A stretch of DNA of 64,000 bases from Micropterix aruncella (lineage: Eukaryota > Arthropoda > Insecta > Lepidoptera > Micropterigidae), in assembly GCA_944548615.1 (NCBI GenBank), contig OX155980.1, positions 4,956,893 to 5,020,892 on the forward strand, written 5' to 3'. Shown here one piece after another: positions 44,336 to 59,044 of this stretch (positions within the stretch are counted from its first letter, which is position 1; each line of letters opens with the position of its first letter). Position numbers and translations under genes: made by a program. The notes under the pieces were generated by a model. It saw only the letters and a list, made by a program, of their open reading frames with translations. It made no database searches and was not told the origin of the DNA.

Positions 44336-44492
44336 AGCATTTTAGAAAGACAAAGAAATTGTATTTAACTGAGAATACAGAACAATATCACTATAAATAG
44401 CGGATTTCTTTCGACGGAACCGAGTATCTACCACGGGAAACGACGAAAGAAATAGTCGTTAAAATAGTATTTTTGTTATTATTATTATTATT

Positions 44493-45060
44493 AGGTCTTG
44501 AATTGAAAACTTCGTTTTTTTGTGATATTGAACATTTATTTTGAAACAAATTGGAAAGCGCATTTCTTTCAATGTAATGTCCATCGCTAGCTAGGACGTT
44601 CTCTCATATTTCCGGCAAGAGACAGATTCCCCGGCGGAAGAAGTCTTCGTCCTTGGAGGCTATCCACGAATCCAGCCATTTCAATATCCTCGAAAGACTG
44701 GAAGCGCTGCTCGGAAAGGCCATGGGTCATTGACCGGAACAAATAGTAGTCGGATGGCGCAATATCTGGGGAGTACAGAGGGTAAGCCTGCATCGCGACG
44801 TGTGGTCGAGCATGTTCATGCTGGAAAATTACCTTGTCGTGTCTATTAGCGTATTCCGGCCATTCCTTTACAGCATCGCTCAAATTCTAAAGCTGAGCTC
44901 GATATCGATCGCCCGTGATGGTTTCTCCCGGTTTCAGCAGCTCGTAATAGACGACACCATTTTGGTCCCACCAAATGCAAAGCATTACCTTGGATCCGTG
45001 GATGTCTCTCTTCGGCATGGCTGTTGAGGTACGAGCGGCAGTTCTTCCTCATTACTTGAT
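44493..45060 (-). pseudogene. Mariner transposase, C-terminal half
   Basis: Minus strand: KRDIHGSKVMLCIWWDQ, YYELLKPGETITGDRYRAQL, KVIFQHEHARPHVAM (second catalytic Asp replaced by Glu in HEHARPH), then LYSPDIAPSDYYLFRSM with the third Asp. One frame shift and one stop interrupt it, and the 5' half is missing. The 3' terminal repeat probably begins at AGGTCTTGAATTGAAAACTT after a TTA run. Confidence 0.85.
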
Positions 45061-45214
45061 AAATATAGGTACACATATTAAAACTGAGAATAAAATTGCT
45101 ACGAGAGCACCATAGCCACTCAACAAATTAAGAATAAGTAAAAATGAAAACAATATTGTTAGCTACCCACTAAAAAAGTACTAGCTTTAGTGGGGAGCTG
45201 TGGCATGCAATGTG

Positions 45215-45790
45215 TATCCTTTTAACCGACTTCAAAAAAGGAGGAGGTTATCAATTTGGTTGTATCTAATTTTTTTTATGTTTTTTTTACATTAAAACTC
45301 CGTTATTTATAAACGATTTGGAAAATTCTTTTTATATTTAAAAGTTTATACTTCCAGATTGATCCCATTTTTATCAAAATCCTGTTCTGATAATGGGATC
45401 CATGAGGAATTGAGGGAACTCCTCAAATATTATAATATGAAGTTGAAAATGTACATGTTGGTTCAGTTCCGATGACAGTGATTTTTTTTAACGTAATCAT
45501 GACCTGATTCTACACACCCAGGGTTGGCTCCCGACGAGGAGACTCCTCAACGGTAAACAGCACAAACACGAAATTTTGTATACACATTTCATTACGACGG
45601 CTCGTTTTAAGTTTCACAAAGACAGGACTGCGGCACCCAGGGTTGGCTTCCAACGAGGGAACTCCTAAACGGTCAACGGCACAGAAATTCATACGCATTC
45701 ACCATGACATGGTTGCTGCACTTATAAAAAGTTTTGAGTTATTTTTTGGTATTATTTATGAATAAAGACTACTACCCGACTACTACTAAC
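45215..45790 (+). repeat. Interspersed repeat with ACCGACTTCAAAAAAGGAGG
   Basis: Begins with the ACCGACTTCAAAAAAGGAGG motif that I recall as very common in lepidopteran DNA. Two imperfect tandem units of about 120 bp follow (CACCCAGGGTTGGCTCCCGA near 45517 and CACCCAGGGTTGGCTTCCAA near 45634). Probably non-autonomous. Confidence 0.6.
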
Positions 45791-45799
45791 CCCGAAATT

Positions 45800-46785
45800 C
45801 ATTTGCCTTTGCCTTTATATGTCGCTTTATAAATAGTGAACTAAAATAATCGTTAAAACCTACAAAAATATAAAATTTACTAAATTTAAAACTTCGGAAC
45901 TCTTACTTCAACAAGGAAGAAATTAAGTGAAAAAGGTAAAACCTTTTTTATTTAATTCCGCTCCTTTAAAAACTTTTAAAATTGGTATTCAATTATTTGT
46001 TTTACAACATTTTTGTCTTACGGCATTTTAAAATGTCTTAGTACAGGCGAGGCCTAGTTAGGATGGCTTTGAATTTAAAAATATATGTAATATTATAGAT
46101 CAATAAAGAATTTTGAATTTGAATTTGAAATAATAATTTAATTCCTATGATGTTGCCGTTATTACATATTTTATAAATATTTATAATTTTAATTTACCGT
46201 CACATTTCAATTATCGTTTGTTTTTTCTTTTTATGAACAAAACATCGCCATGTATTTTAAAGCCAGATTCTGCAATAAAAACGATTAAAATGTATATTTT
46301 TGATTCGATTAATTTAATATTTATAATGGTATTACATTACTTTGAACGATTTGGAGTCATGTCTGTCGCCAGCTTCACAGAAAAGGAATGCTTCATAACA
46401 AGCATGTGGTAGGTAAGGCTTTGTATGATAACTTCATTTCTAAGTCAAACTTGCCTACGGGGCCCGCTGGAAAAATATCGCGAATTTCTTCGGCAGAACA
46501 GATAACTTAGCTTTCCTTGACTTTTTCTAACAAAGCTGAAATCAAAATAGTACATAAAATATCGCACCTACTTTCTACTCAGCGATGCGAACAAGATCTT
46601 AGCCATAAAAAGATGGGAAAGGAAGGGGGGGGGGGTTGATTATCCAGGAATACTTACTTATACTTATATAATATCTACTCTGTTACTTAAAACTCGTGGA
46701 TATTATGAAAGTAAGATAACAAAAAAATAGAGTAGAAATAGAAAAAAGATTTGGCGAACCCTTGCTAGACTTCATTTCGTATTGT
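45800..46785. other. Mostly unassigned; LINE-like tail at 46110-46130
   Basis: AAAGAATTTTGAATTTGAAT near 46105 looks like a CR1-type tail. A G-run lies at 46625-46635. No gene recognised. Confidence 0.4.
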
Positions 46786-46789
46786 CATC

Positions 46790-47413
46790 CCTTAGGGAGG
46801 AAATGGTCCCTGTTGCAGTTTGGCCACTAAAGCTTATGTGTAGGGTCGGCCAACCGCACGAGTCAACGCCCATCCGGCGGCCTCCACGCAGAAGAGCGAG
46901 CCCGGGTAAGACTGGTAGGCGGGCCATTTTCCCCTGAGAGTCCACCTTCGGGAGGGTGCCGTGCGGCGTCAGCCAATCGATTGTGCATTCCGACTGTCCC
47001 CTATAGAGCAGGGTATTGTTAACCTTACGGCAACTGCTCTTGAAATGACCAATCGGCTACCGGATACCGGTTGAACAGCCGAGCAAAGGATGCCGTGGTC
47101 CGCGATAGATTCGGTGGACACCGTGTCATCGCTACGCAAGGGAGAGGACCACGCATACGACCTCGAACCTGTAACCAGTCGGGAGACCGGAGTAATCTGG
47201 CTGCAACTGGAGGTATGGGCGCGAGTGTCGGGCCGCTTGATGATTAAACTGGTTATCTCACGGTAAGGCGCTGTTCTTTTACTGGCGAGTGGCGTACCTA
47301 GACGGTGGATTGTGTTTGTCCCTTCTACGCTCACCTCACTGGAGACAGAATGATCTAATATCGTTAAAACTTCCCGAGGTGATGGGTTCTTCCGTTATAG
47401 TTGATAGCTCTAG
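46790..47413 (-). mobile_element. Core element, near full-length inverted copy
   Basis: 624 bp flanked by TTGTCATC (46782-46789) and TTGTCCTC (47414-47421), an 8-bp duplication with one mismatch. First subfamily, more diverged; the hairpin is damaged (GGGTTCTTCCG). Confidence 0.78.
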
Positions 47414-47649
47414 TTGTCCTCCCTTTCATTAAACGATAGTTGCTAAAAAATAAATTACAAGCATTGGCGTTGGGCATTTATTGGTGTAAAAATGACTTTT
47501 AGTCTATTTCCCAAGCTTTTATTTAGCTTGCAATGTTTGTTAATATATTCGTTAGTATGTTTGTTTAGGTCAAATCTTTCAAGCTGAATTAGAACCACTT
47601 CCTCTTATCCTATGAAGTTGAAATATATTGAATATATCTTATCCTATTG

Positions 47650-47799
47650 AAGTTTATACTTAAGGCTATATGATATTTACAAGAGTTCAAAACATAAGAT
47701 AAAATTGTATAATATTGTTAATATTTAATTGGTTTTTTGTAAAATTTCTTTTTATAAGAATTCTTTTAAAGGATGACACTTTGATGAAGAAATAAAAAT
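47650..47799 (-). repeat. Inverted satellite arm
   Basis: About 150 bp that is the reverse complement of 48005-48155 in the first satellite unit, so the array begins with a hairpin-like junction. Confidence 0.85.
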
Positions 47800-47804
47800 A
47801 TTAA

Positions 47805-50170
<2,366 letters not shown>

Positions 50171-50174
50171 TAAA

Positions 50175-50685
50175 TAATCGGCATCCTTGAAGTGGGTGAA
50201 TCAGTTCAAGCACATAAACAAGTTTTGATATAATTTGTTAAAAAAAAATTAAATAGGAAATCTGAAAAAAAAATGTTTTTAATAAAATTTGCAATTTTAT
50301 TTTGTTTTAAAAAACGTTTTTATTGTAATTACTACTGCTATAATAGTAATTACACGTACTACGTCGTTTTCTACGTTTCCAGGTATTCTCGAGCAGTTGA
50401 CCACGACTGCTGTCCGTCTATGGAGGCCATGTACTGTAAAGTATGTATATAAATGTAAATCTTTATCATTCATAATAATCATTCATATAAATTTAAATCT
50501 TCAGTGTGACTCGTACGAAATACGAATGTTTAACGGCGAATTTAAAAGGCGACGAGCGCCTGCAATTCGTTTTTTCAATTGAATCAGATGACGTCCTTGG
50601 CTAATTTCCGGGATAGTCATCGGGTGACAAAGGATTTGTTCAAACAACTATGTGTATATAATTTATTTTTGTCATTGCACTGGTG
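50175..50685. other. Unassigned sequence
   Basis: No gene or repeat family recognised. Confidence 0.3.
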
Positions 50686-50689
50686 ATTT

Positions 50690-50975
50690 TGTTGCTCCAT
50701 TGGGGAGATATGACAGCTGCTTGAGGGTCGGCAACGACGCGGTTGACGACTTAGTTAGTCTGCAGCGCGCGGTTCTTGGTCGATAAAGGGGGTTCGTGAG
50801 GCGCGTGGAGAAGGCGAACTGTACGAGCGGGAAGGCGGGGGGGGGGGGTGTTAGGAGGGTGTGGCCTCGGTTGGTTGCCAGCCAGGCCGGCAGGGAATCA
50901 CCCCTGTCTGTTCGGCACAGCGACAGCATACACGAAGAAGTGCGTCAAGTTTGCGCCCCCATTTTAACAGTGAAC
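50690..50975. other. GC-rich low-copy island
   Basis: CpG-rich, with a G-run near 50840 and GACAGCTGCTTGAGGGTCGG. No coding signal I trust. Confidence 0.35.
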
Positions 50976-50996
50976 TTGTCTTCTTATTTATTTACT

Positions 50997-51924
50997 TCTA
51001 TACTAACATTATAAAGAAGTAATGTTTGTAAGTTTGTATGTAGGGGGTAATCTCCGAAACTACTCATCCGATTTCCGAAACTACCCATCCGATTTCCAAA
51101 CTACCCATCCACATTTTATTGTGCTAAATATTGTTTCGTCAGAGAAAATTGAGTCAGAGAAAAATAAGCTGGTGAGTTGCTTTATCGACGTTCGCTGACG
51201 AAGCTGTTTGATCTATATATGTGAAACAATATATGTTAGTAGTGTTCAAGAAAGACATAATTGCGTATCGACTAATTGATAATAATAATTGATATGTTAT
51301 ATTCACTGTTGTGTTACATGAAAATAAAAAAATGTAAATGTTTTTAAAAAAGATTGTTATTTAGGAAAATAGAATGGTTTAAAAAATGGACTTGTTTTAT
51401 AGTTCTAAATCTCTAATGTGAGTTAACATGTTGCGTGCCAGTGAGTTGTGTTCCAATTACCTCTTCTGCTTTTTACTGCTGCTGTTAATTGGAAAGTGTC
51501 GACTAATTGTTCGTTGTCCTCTATTTCTCCCCAGGCCATCAGTGTTGTCCATAATCTTCGTTGTTGTCTTCGTGTGTATTGTTCCGGAAAAGCGATGTTG
51601 AATTTGACTTCTTTGATTAATTTCTTTGCTGTCTGGTTTAGTTAAGTTCTGGTCCTGTTTTCTCTGATAAAGTCGTTGCGGTATCTGTCGAGTATAGTTA
51701 GGAGTAGGCGGTCTTCGAGACACTCACAAGAAGACACTAACAAATAACGGTAATATAGTCAAATTGGCATGCAAATACATACATATATATGCGGTAAAAG
51801 TATAACCCCTTCTTTTGGCAGTCAGGAAATAAATCATAGCACTCAGTACTAACCAAACCACACTCATAATATCATCACAAGTAAAAAGTTTTACCGCCCA
51901 ACGAAGTGGGCACAGGTCAGCTAG
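50997..51924 (+). mobile_element. Helitron, Lep1-like, non-autonomous
   Basis: The 5' end TCTATACTAACATTATAAAG and the 3' end GCCCA-ACGAAG-TGGGC hairpin followed by ACAGGTCAGCTAG and a host T are the Helitron hallmarks. The start resembles lepidopteran Lep1 elements. No Rep/helicase; 928 bp. The 5' host base is T rather than the usual A. Confidence 0.9.
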
Positions 51925-51929
51925 TATTT

Positions 51930-52495
51930 AATATACTACATTTATACATATTCAAAAAAGATTTTTTACGCAATTTCTGCAGAAAAGCGTATAAATATAC
52001 AAATTTATTATAAACTACATTATCGCTGTCATTGTTTGTTATAATAATAGTTATGAGAAACAATCTTATCTCCGTCATTATCCCTGTGAAGACGATCAAT
52101 ATAATTTTAAAGGAAAGATAAGGACTTTGTTATTTCGTGTGGTAAAAGCCGTTTCTTATAAACATAGTGGTCAATTTTTTTTATTATTCACATACATGAC
52201 AACATAACACAATAAATATAAATCTCATTGAAAAGAAACACTAAAAAGATTTTTTTTTTGAAGTTTATGGATCTTCAAATAGATAAATCAGATCTGAACC
52301 GCACGGTGAGTATAAGCAAGATACTGTACTGGTACATGGTCTTCCGCACACTCTGAGTGAAATATTTATTGAGTGACTATTGTTGAGTGGATATATTTAT
52401 AACATTTATTGAGTGACTTAGGCGCCAGCTGATTCGAGCACTTTTTCTTGCGTTAGGAGTTTATTAAACACCCTGTGTTTATTAATGGTTTATTA
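51930..52495. other. Unassigned AT-rich sequence
   Basis: No gene or repeat family recognised. Confidence 0.3.
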
Positions 52496-52497
52496 AA

Positions 52498-52738
52498 GGC
52501 CCGGTGGTATGGTGGTTAGGTCGCCTGATCTTACATTGTAAAGTACCGGATTCGATTCCCGGCTGGGTTACCATTTTCCGTTGGGATAAAATTTACGGAA
52601 TTGCAATTAAATTATATCGATCGAATGCAATAACTATACATATAAACTCTCTATAGTAGTGTTCGTTGTAAGAGATTGTCATATGACAATAAACCCGTCT
52701 ATTGCGAAATTTCAGAACAAAGAACAGAAAAAAAAAAA
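52498..52738 (+). mobile_element. SINE with tRNA-like head (Metulj-like)
   Basis: The head GGCCCGGTGGTATGGTGG carries an A-box-like word and GGATTCGATTCCC (52548-52560) a good B box, the internal promoter of RNA polymerase III. The body includes TTTTCCGTTGGGATAA and ends in an A-tail. The same body, without the head, recurs inverted at 63262-63430. It is not a tRNA gene: no complete cloverleaf. Confidence 0.85.
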
Positions 52739-53936
52739 CGTGTGGCACTCGGGGACTGCCGCGGTAAAGCTATTGCATAGCATTTTTAAAAACTTATGCA
52801 ATTAAAATTATAAATTTATTTTATTTATTTTATTTTTTCTGATATCAGATAACTGCGCTCTATCGGAAAACGTTGAAATTATTCCGAATCATTTGCGGCT
52901 GCGTGCGGTAGCAAATGATTCGGAATAATTTAAACGTCTTCCGATAGAGCGCCGCGCACGAATTTTTTATTCAATAAAGCATAAAAAACGGATTTTTCGA
53001 AAAAAATCGTAGATAAAAAGATAGATAATTAAATTATGTTCAAAATGGTGCAGGTTTTATAATAATACGCCAGATAGTATTTGCGTAGTAGTCGTTTTTG
53101 TGTTCGGTTAGACCTAATTTCACAAAATAATTACACTATGTAATATAAACAAAATCTAAAATATTCAAAGCTAAGAATATTAGGAAAATGTTCTTGTTTA
53201 ACATAAATTTAATGTTCTTGTTTAAAATAATTAATTTTCGTTAGGAAATTTCTTCATTCGGTCGCCGTGCTGGCCTAGGCCCGCGATAAAAGCTATGCAA
53301 TAGCTTAAAAACAAACCTTAACCCTTTAAGAACCATGGAACAAATGTGTTTTTAAGCTATTGCATAGCTTTTATCGCGGGCCTAGGGCCAGCGCGGCGAC
53401 CGAATGAAGAAATTTCTTAACGAAAATGAATGATTTTAAACTGATAATTACGTCTAAACGAGTACTGCTTACGATTCGAAAAAAATAAATGTTAAACAAG
53501 AACATTTTCCTAATATTCTTAGATTTGAATAATTTAGATTTTGTTTATATTACATAGTGTAATTAATTTGTGAAATTAAGTCTAACCGAACACAAAAACG
53601 ACTACTACGCAAATACTACCTGGCGTATTATTATGAAACCCGCACCATTTTAAAGATAATTTAATTATCTATCTTTTTATCTACGATTTTTTTTGAATAA
53701 TCCGTTTTTTTTGCTTTATCGAATAAAAAATTTGTGCGCGGCGCTCTATTGGAAGACGTTTAAATTATTCCGAATCATTTGCTTCCGCAGATGATTCGGA
53801 ATAATTTCTACGTTTTCCGATAGAGCGCAGGTATCTGATATCAGAAAAAATAAAATAAATAAATAATTGTAATTGCATAAGTTGTTAAAAATGCTATGCA
53901 ATAGCTTTACCGCGGCAGTCCCCGAGTGCCATACGT
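52739..53936. repeat. 1.2-kb palindrome (giant inverted repeat)
   Basis: The left arm (52739-53312) and right arm (53345-53936) are inverted copies around a spacer of about 32 bp. Both ends read CGTGTGGCACTCGGGG-type and both centres carry AAGCTATTGCATAGCTT, itself a palindrome. Each arm holds a second-order hairpin (left 52855-52953, stem GCGCTCTATCGGAA). Non-coding. Confidence 0.95.
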
Positions 53937-54039
53937 ATTTTTTTTTAATTTTTCAAACAAATTACATTATTATATTTTTTACATATTATTGAGACATCAG
54001 ACTCTTAATATAAGCAAAATATTTTTTTTTTTATTAAAC

Positions 54040-55230
54040 CGCATTTTTTTTTCAGCTTTTGCATAGCTTTTATCGCGGGCCTATGTCAGCGCGGCGACCG
54101 AATGAAGAAATTTCTTAACGAAAATTAATGACTTTAAACTGATAATTACGTCTAAACGAGTACTGCTTACGATTCGAAAAATATATATATAAACAAGAAC
54201 ATTTTCCTAATATTCTTAGCTTTGAATATTTTAGATTTTGTTTATATTACATAGTGTAATTAATTTCTGAAGTTAGGTCTAACCGAACACAAAAACGACT
54301 ACTAAGCAAATAATATCTGGCGTATTATTATGAAACCTACACCATTTTAAAGATAATTTAATTATCTATCTTTTTATCTAAGATTTTTTTTCGAATAGTC
54401 AAAGAATAATATCCGTTTTAAGCTATTGCATAGCTTTTATCGAGGCCTAGGCCAGCGCGGTGACCGAATGAAGAAATTTTCTTAACGAAAATTAATGATT
54501 TTAAACTGATAATTACGTCTAAACGAGTACTGCTTACGATTCGAAAAATATATATATAAACAAGAACATTTTCCTAATATTCTTAGCTTTGAATATTTTA
54601 GATTTTGTTTATATCACATAGTGTAATTAATTTGTGAAATTAGGTCTAACCGAACACAAAAACGACTACTACGCAAATACTATCTGGCGTATTATTATGA
54701 AACCTGCACCATTTTAAAGATAATTTAAATTATCTATCTTTTTATCTACCGATTTTTTTCGAATAATCCGTTTTTTTTGCTTTATCGAATAAAAAATTCG
54801 TGCGCGGCGCTCTATCGGAAGACGTTTAAATTATTCTGAATCATTTGATTCGGAATAATTTCAACGTTTTCCGATAGAGCGCAGTTATCTGATATCAGAA
54901 AATAAAATAAATAAATAATTATAATTGCATAAGTTGGTAAAAATGCTATGCAATAGCGTTACCGAGGCAGTCCCCGAGTGCCCACACGTATTTTTTTTTT
55001 GCTTTATCGAATAAAATTCGTGCGCGGCGATCTATCGGAAGACGTTTAAATTATTCGAATCATTTGCTTCCGCAGCCGCAAATGATTCGGAATAATTTCA
55101 ACGTTTTCCGATAGAGCGCAGTTATCTGATATCAGAAAAAATAAAATAAATAATAATTATAATTGCATAAGTTGTTAAAAATGCTATGCAATAGCTTTAC
55201 CGCGGCAGTCCCCGAGTGCACACGTATTTT
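54040..55230. repeat. Additional arms of the giant palindromic repeat
   Basis: Three right-arm copies in head-to-tail order: 54055-54418 (3' truncated), 54419-54990 (nearly complete) and 55005-55225 (terminal part). They share TTTATCGCGGGCCTA, CGGCGACCGAATGAAG and CCGCGGCAGTCCCCGAGTG. Confidence 0.92.
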
Positions 55231-55379
55231 TTATACAACAGATCTGAAAATTTGATTACCCTGTTTTGTATTTAGAATCGTAGGAACAATTTGGCGTATC
55301 ACGTTCGCTTTGTGGGTTTTCAGTTTTTTTATATTTTTTCATTTTTATTTTTGTATTTGAATGTACGTGATATGAGTTG

Positions 55380-55800
55380 TTGCTTTCGGGCGATAATATA
55401 GCGGACGTATCGCGTACGTTCGTTTAGGTAGGGTGGTTAACACTAATATCATCAATAACTATTATATAATGAAAGGCAATATTTTCTGCCGACTTTTCAT
55501 GCAATCGACACTCTGTGCGACGTATCCGGTCAAATGTTTTAGAATATGTGCAATGGGGGTGCAAGCTTAGCGCACCTCACACGAGGGGCGTGCACAGTGC
55601 GCCACACGCTGCCATACGACCACGACCACCGCATCGCCACCTAACAATACCCATACGCCCCGCGGGGCAAGGTGGAAAGAGTATCTATCTATTCGCCGCC
55701 TCGGATAACCCCGACACGCAGGGAATTTTAACGGAAGGGTGCGCGGAAAGGGGGTCGCGAAGAGGCAAGGGTGCAATGACTGATAGGCAACCCCTTAAAG
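55380..55800. other. GC-rich low-copy island between palindrome arms
   Basis: CpG-rich, with CGGACGTATCGCGTACGTTC and a GCCCCGCGGGGC palindrome. A 97-codon open frame (55515-55808) is unlike known proteins. Candidate host sequence. Confidence 0.35.
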
Positions 55801-55917
55801 GAAGGTAGACCTGCCCATAATATTTTTTTAATATAAAAGTAAAGTAATTACAATTTTCCACGTTGGTCATTTCGACCTTAAGTAATTCCGGCCTGGAGTA
55901 GCAAATTCAAAAACCAA

Positions 55918-56300
55918 AAAAAAATACGTGTGGCACTCGGGGACTGCCGCGGTAAAGCTATTGCATAGCATTTTTTAACAACTTATGCAATTATAATTAT
56001 TTATTTATTTTATTTTTTCTGATATCAGATAACTGCGCTCTATCGGAAAACGTTGAAATTAAACGTCTTCCGATAGAGCGCCGCGCACGAATTTTTATTC
56101 GATAAAGCAAAAAAAACGGATTATTCGAAAACAAATCGTAGATAAAAAGATAGATATTTAAATTATCTTTAAAATGGTGCAGTTTCATAATAATACGCCA
56201 GATAGTATTTGCGTAGTAGTCGTTTTTGTGTTCGGTTAGACCTAATTTCACTAATTAATTACACTATGTAATATAAACAAAATCTAAAATATTCAAAGCT
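55918..56300. repeat. Left arm of the giant palindromic repeat, cut by a gap
   Basis: Repeats the left arm of 52739-53312 with a shortened inner hairpin, then runs into the 200-N gap. The complementary arm is probably in the missing sequence. Confidence 0.92.
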
Positions 56301-56500
56301 NNNNNNNNNNNNNNNNNNNNNNNNNNNNNNNNNNNNNNNNNNNNNNNNNNNNNNNNNNNNNNNNNNNNNNNNNNNNNNNNNNNNNNNNNNNNNNNNNNNN
56401 NNNNNNNNNNNNNNNNNNNNNNNNNNNNNNNNNNNNNNNNNNNNNNNNNNNNNNNNNNNNNNNNNNNNNNNNNNNNNNNNNNNNNNNNNNNNNNNNNNNN
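56301..56500. other. Assembly gap, 200 N
   Basis: Exactly 200 N, a placeholder. It follows a long inverted repeat, a usual cause of assembly breaks. Confidence 0.99.
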
Positions 56501-56504
56501 AAAA

Positions 56505-56877
56505 TCAGTTAATAATTTGACTTTCTGACCTTTATTATTGCTCAGATCGTTTCATGTGTGCAATCATGGAGCGTTGTTAATTTGCGCCATTTTCGAATAT
56601 GATTTCCTGTGCCGATATTTGGCATCCATTACAACTTCTTGCGGTTCGGGACAAAAATTAATACAAATGTGGACTGGTAAAGAACTACAAGCAATGATGG
56701 AGCAGTTTATGTTTAAATACCCGAGCCTGGTCAATCGCTTTTCGCCACTGCTTCAGCACGACAACGTGAGACTACACTTTTAACAGCAAACAGTCGCTAA
56801 GTTGCAGTTGCGACGGAACTCTGCTTGTCACCCGCCGTATTCTCCAGTGCTGACTGCTGGCTCCAACGGATTTTCTC
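56505..56877 (+). pseudogene. Mariner transposase fragment
   Basis: Plus strand: FSPLLQHDNVRLHF (second catalytic region; HDNARPH is usual), then QQTVAKLQLRRNSA and HPPYSPVLTAGSNGF (third region, decayed SPDLAPSD). A MITE begins directly after it. Confidence 0.75.
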
Positions 56878-57281
56878 TTTTTTACACGACTGCCTAACAA
56901 AAAAGGAGTGTAATGTGTTTAGGGTTCATCTATGTATGTTTTCCGTTTCTTTATTCCACCATAACTTCTAAACGCTTGAACCGATGTAGAAGTGTGTTGT
57001 ATTGTTAGAATATTTTTGTCATCCTGGGTGTCATAGCGTACCTTAAATGTCTTAATATAAAGTAAGTAGTTGTCTACAGGTCCAAATGTTCAAATGTTGA
57101 TAAATTTAACATAAACATATCGTGTTTAGTATCAAATGAAAGGTCTGATTGAGTACATTTCGTAGTTATACATCTATACAATTGAATAAATACATAAACT
57201 ACAAATATTCCATAAAAAAACGTAATAAAGATAATTATTAATACAATAACTCACTTCTGTAACGACAGTCGTGTTTTTTTA
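56878..57281. mobile_element. MITE, ACACGACTGCC family, copy 3
   Basis: Ends TTTTTACACGACTGCC and GACAGTCGTGTTTTTTT; interior as in copy 1. It interrupts the mariner fragment. Confidence 0.8.
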
Positions 57282-57420
57282 TTATTTTTAATATATTTAG
57301 TGTTATATAGTTTTATTCGCTGACTATACCTATATTATTATCAAAAAATGCTTTCCAAAAGGATAATTTAGAAGGCGTAAACGAAACGCTGTCTCCTGTC
57401 TCAAATGTTCTTATTTCTAA

Positions 57421-57762
57421 GGGGCTCTCTAGGCGATCAAGCACCTCGTCGCGGGCTGGGGGAGGGGGGGATCGTAAACCGCAGGAAATATGTAAATATT
57501 TTTCAAAAAATATTTACCATAAAATGCCTAATTTTGTAGTTTTATACCAGGGAGTCACGTCATCAATTACGTCTTACAATTACGTCTTATTACGCAATTA
57601 CAATTACGTCTAATTAACGTGACTCCCTGGTACAAACTACAAAACTAGGCATTTTTTGGTAAATATTTGAAATATATATTTGTATAATTCCTGCGGTTTA
57701 CGATCCCCTCCCAGCCCGCGAAGCAATGCTTGACAAGCATGCTTGATCGTCTAGAGAGCCCC
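57421..57762. mobile_element. PIF/Harbinger-like fold-back element
   Basis: 342 bp of two arms of about 160 bp, beginning GGGGCTCTCTAGGCGATCAA. It is flanked by TAA at 57418-57420 and 57763-57765, the 3-bp TWA duplication of PIF/Harbinger. The centre carries GGGAGTCACGT / ACGTGACTCCC and repeated AATTACGTC. Confidence 0.85.
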
Positions 57763-57779
57763 TAAAGAAACGAAATGCA

Positions 57780-58090
57780 TAAAATGTACTCGTCTCAGCA
57801 TACGACAGGTGGAAACAAACTTAATATTAGAAGAGAAATTTTTGTAAACCTTTTTCTTGGGAATAACTATATATTTTAAATTACGATAGGGTCCTCGTGT
57901 ATCTATGTATTTTACCTAATATCACTGCAGCTTTTATTGTAAGGTAAAGCAGGCAACTGACTGACGTGGCAACAGCCCGATTAGTTTACCACAGCTACTT
58001 TCATAGCATTGTATCTTCAGGCATTCTGTTATGAGGTAGGGGGGCTGAGGTTGAAACCATACTCATGCTGTAAAATGGCTAGGTACGATA
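57780..58090. other. Unassigned sequence
   Basis: No gene or repeat family recognised. Confidence 0.3.
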
Positions 58091-58094
58091 GAGA

Positions 58095-59040
58095 CATTAA
58101 GTACTTGGGGGAATTGTTATGCGTGCCACAGAGAACCTCTATTCAAACTCCAAAAAAAGAGCAATACGTATTATAGCAAATTTTAAATGGGACGAATCCT
58201 GTAAAAATACTTTTAAATAACTGAAAATCCTAACATTTGTATCATTGTACCTTTACAATGTATTAAAGGATTACCACGAGGAAAGAGACCGTAAAAAACG
58301 ATATTTATGACCAAAACAATAGAAATAAATCAAAGTATATATTACTTAATGCAAAGTAAAAGTAGCGAGACAAGTCAACAAATACTCTGGTATTTATATT
58401 TTTAATATGCTACCTTCATATCTTAAAGACATTGAAAATTAAAATATACTTAAAAAGTGGTTAAAAAAGTTTCTTTTAGAAAATATTTTACAGCTTTGAA
58501 GAATACCTACATACAATTTAGGTACCACGAGCGATATTAAACAAGCAGTAAATTGATTTTAATTCAAATTACAATTAATCCGTAATTTCATTTCTAAATT
58601 TTATATTTTTGAATGTTTTTTTTTAAATTGAATTCGAATAAACATTATTATTATTGTGATTTGATATTGTTATTAAAAAAATAATTTGAGTCGGTAAATT
58701 ATTGTAAAATAAAATTCTCATTCTTTTTATTTGAATTGTTTCTCATGCTTATAATTATTATTATTTGTTTTTGTTATGATATGGTTTTTAAATTTAATTT
58801 TTATATTAGAATTTGTTTTTGAATTTTATTCGGTCAAATAAGGGGATTTATATATACGTATAAATATTTTTTTGTCTAGGTACTGAATTTGTTATTGTCA
58901 TAATTTGGTTTGAATTTTATGTGACTTCTTTAATTTGTATTTGCACGAACTGGTTTTAAATTAATTTTGATATTCTAATATACAAGTTTCTACAATCTGT
59001 AAAGATTTTTGAAAATAAAGTGAACTAAACTGACACTGAC
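58095..59040 (+). pseudogene. CR1-like LINE 3' fragment
   Basis: Plus strand: WGNCYACHREPLFKLQKRAI, then KILTFVSLYLYNVLKD, matching the 11.7-kb LINE (AITIWGNCYACHREPIF, LRILTVTSLYLFKLL). Stops and frameshifts are present. The 3' UTR ends CTGTAAAGATTTTTGAAAAT, parallel to the tail of the large LINE. Same family. Confidence 0.85.
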
Positions 59041-59044
59041 ACTG

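Noticed and set aside
52498..52570. tRNA gene
   Set aside because: A and B boxes are present but there is no full cloverleaf or CCA-end context, and the unit continues into a SINE body and A-tail.
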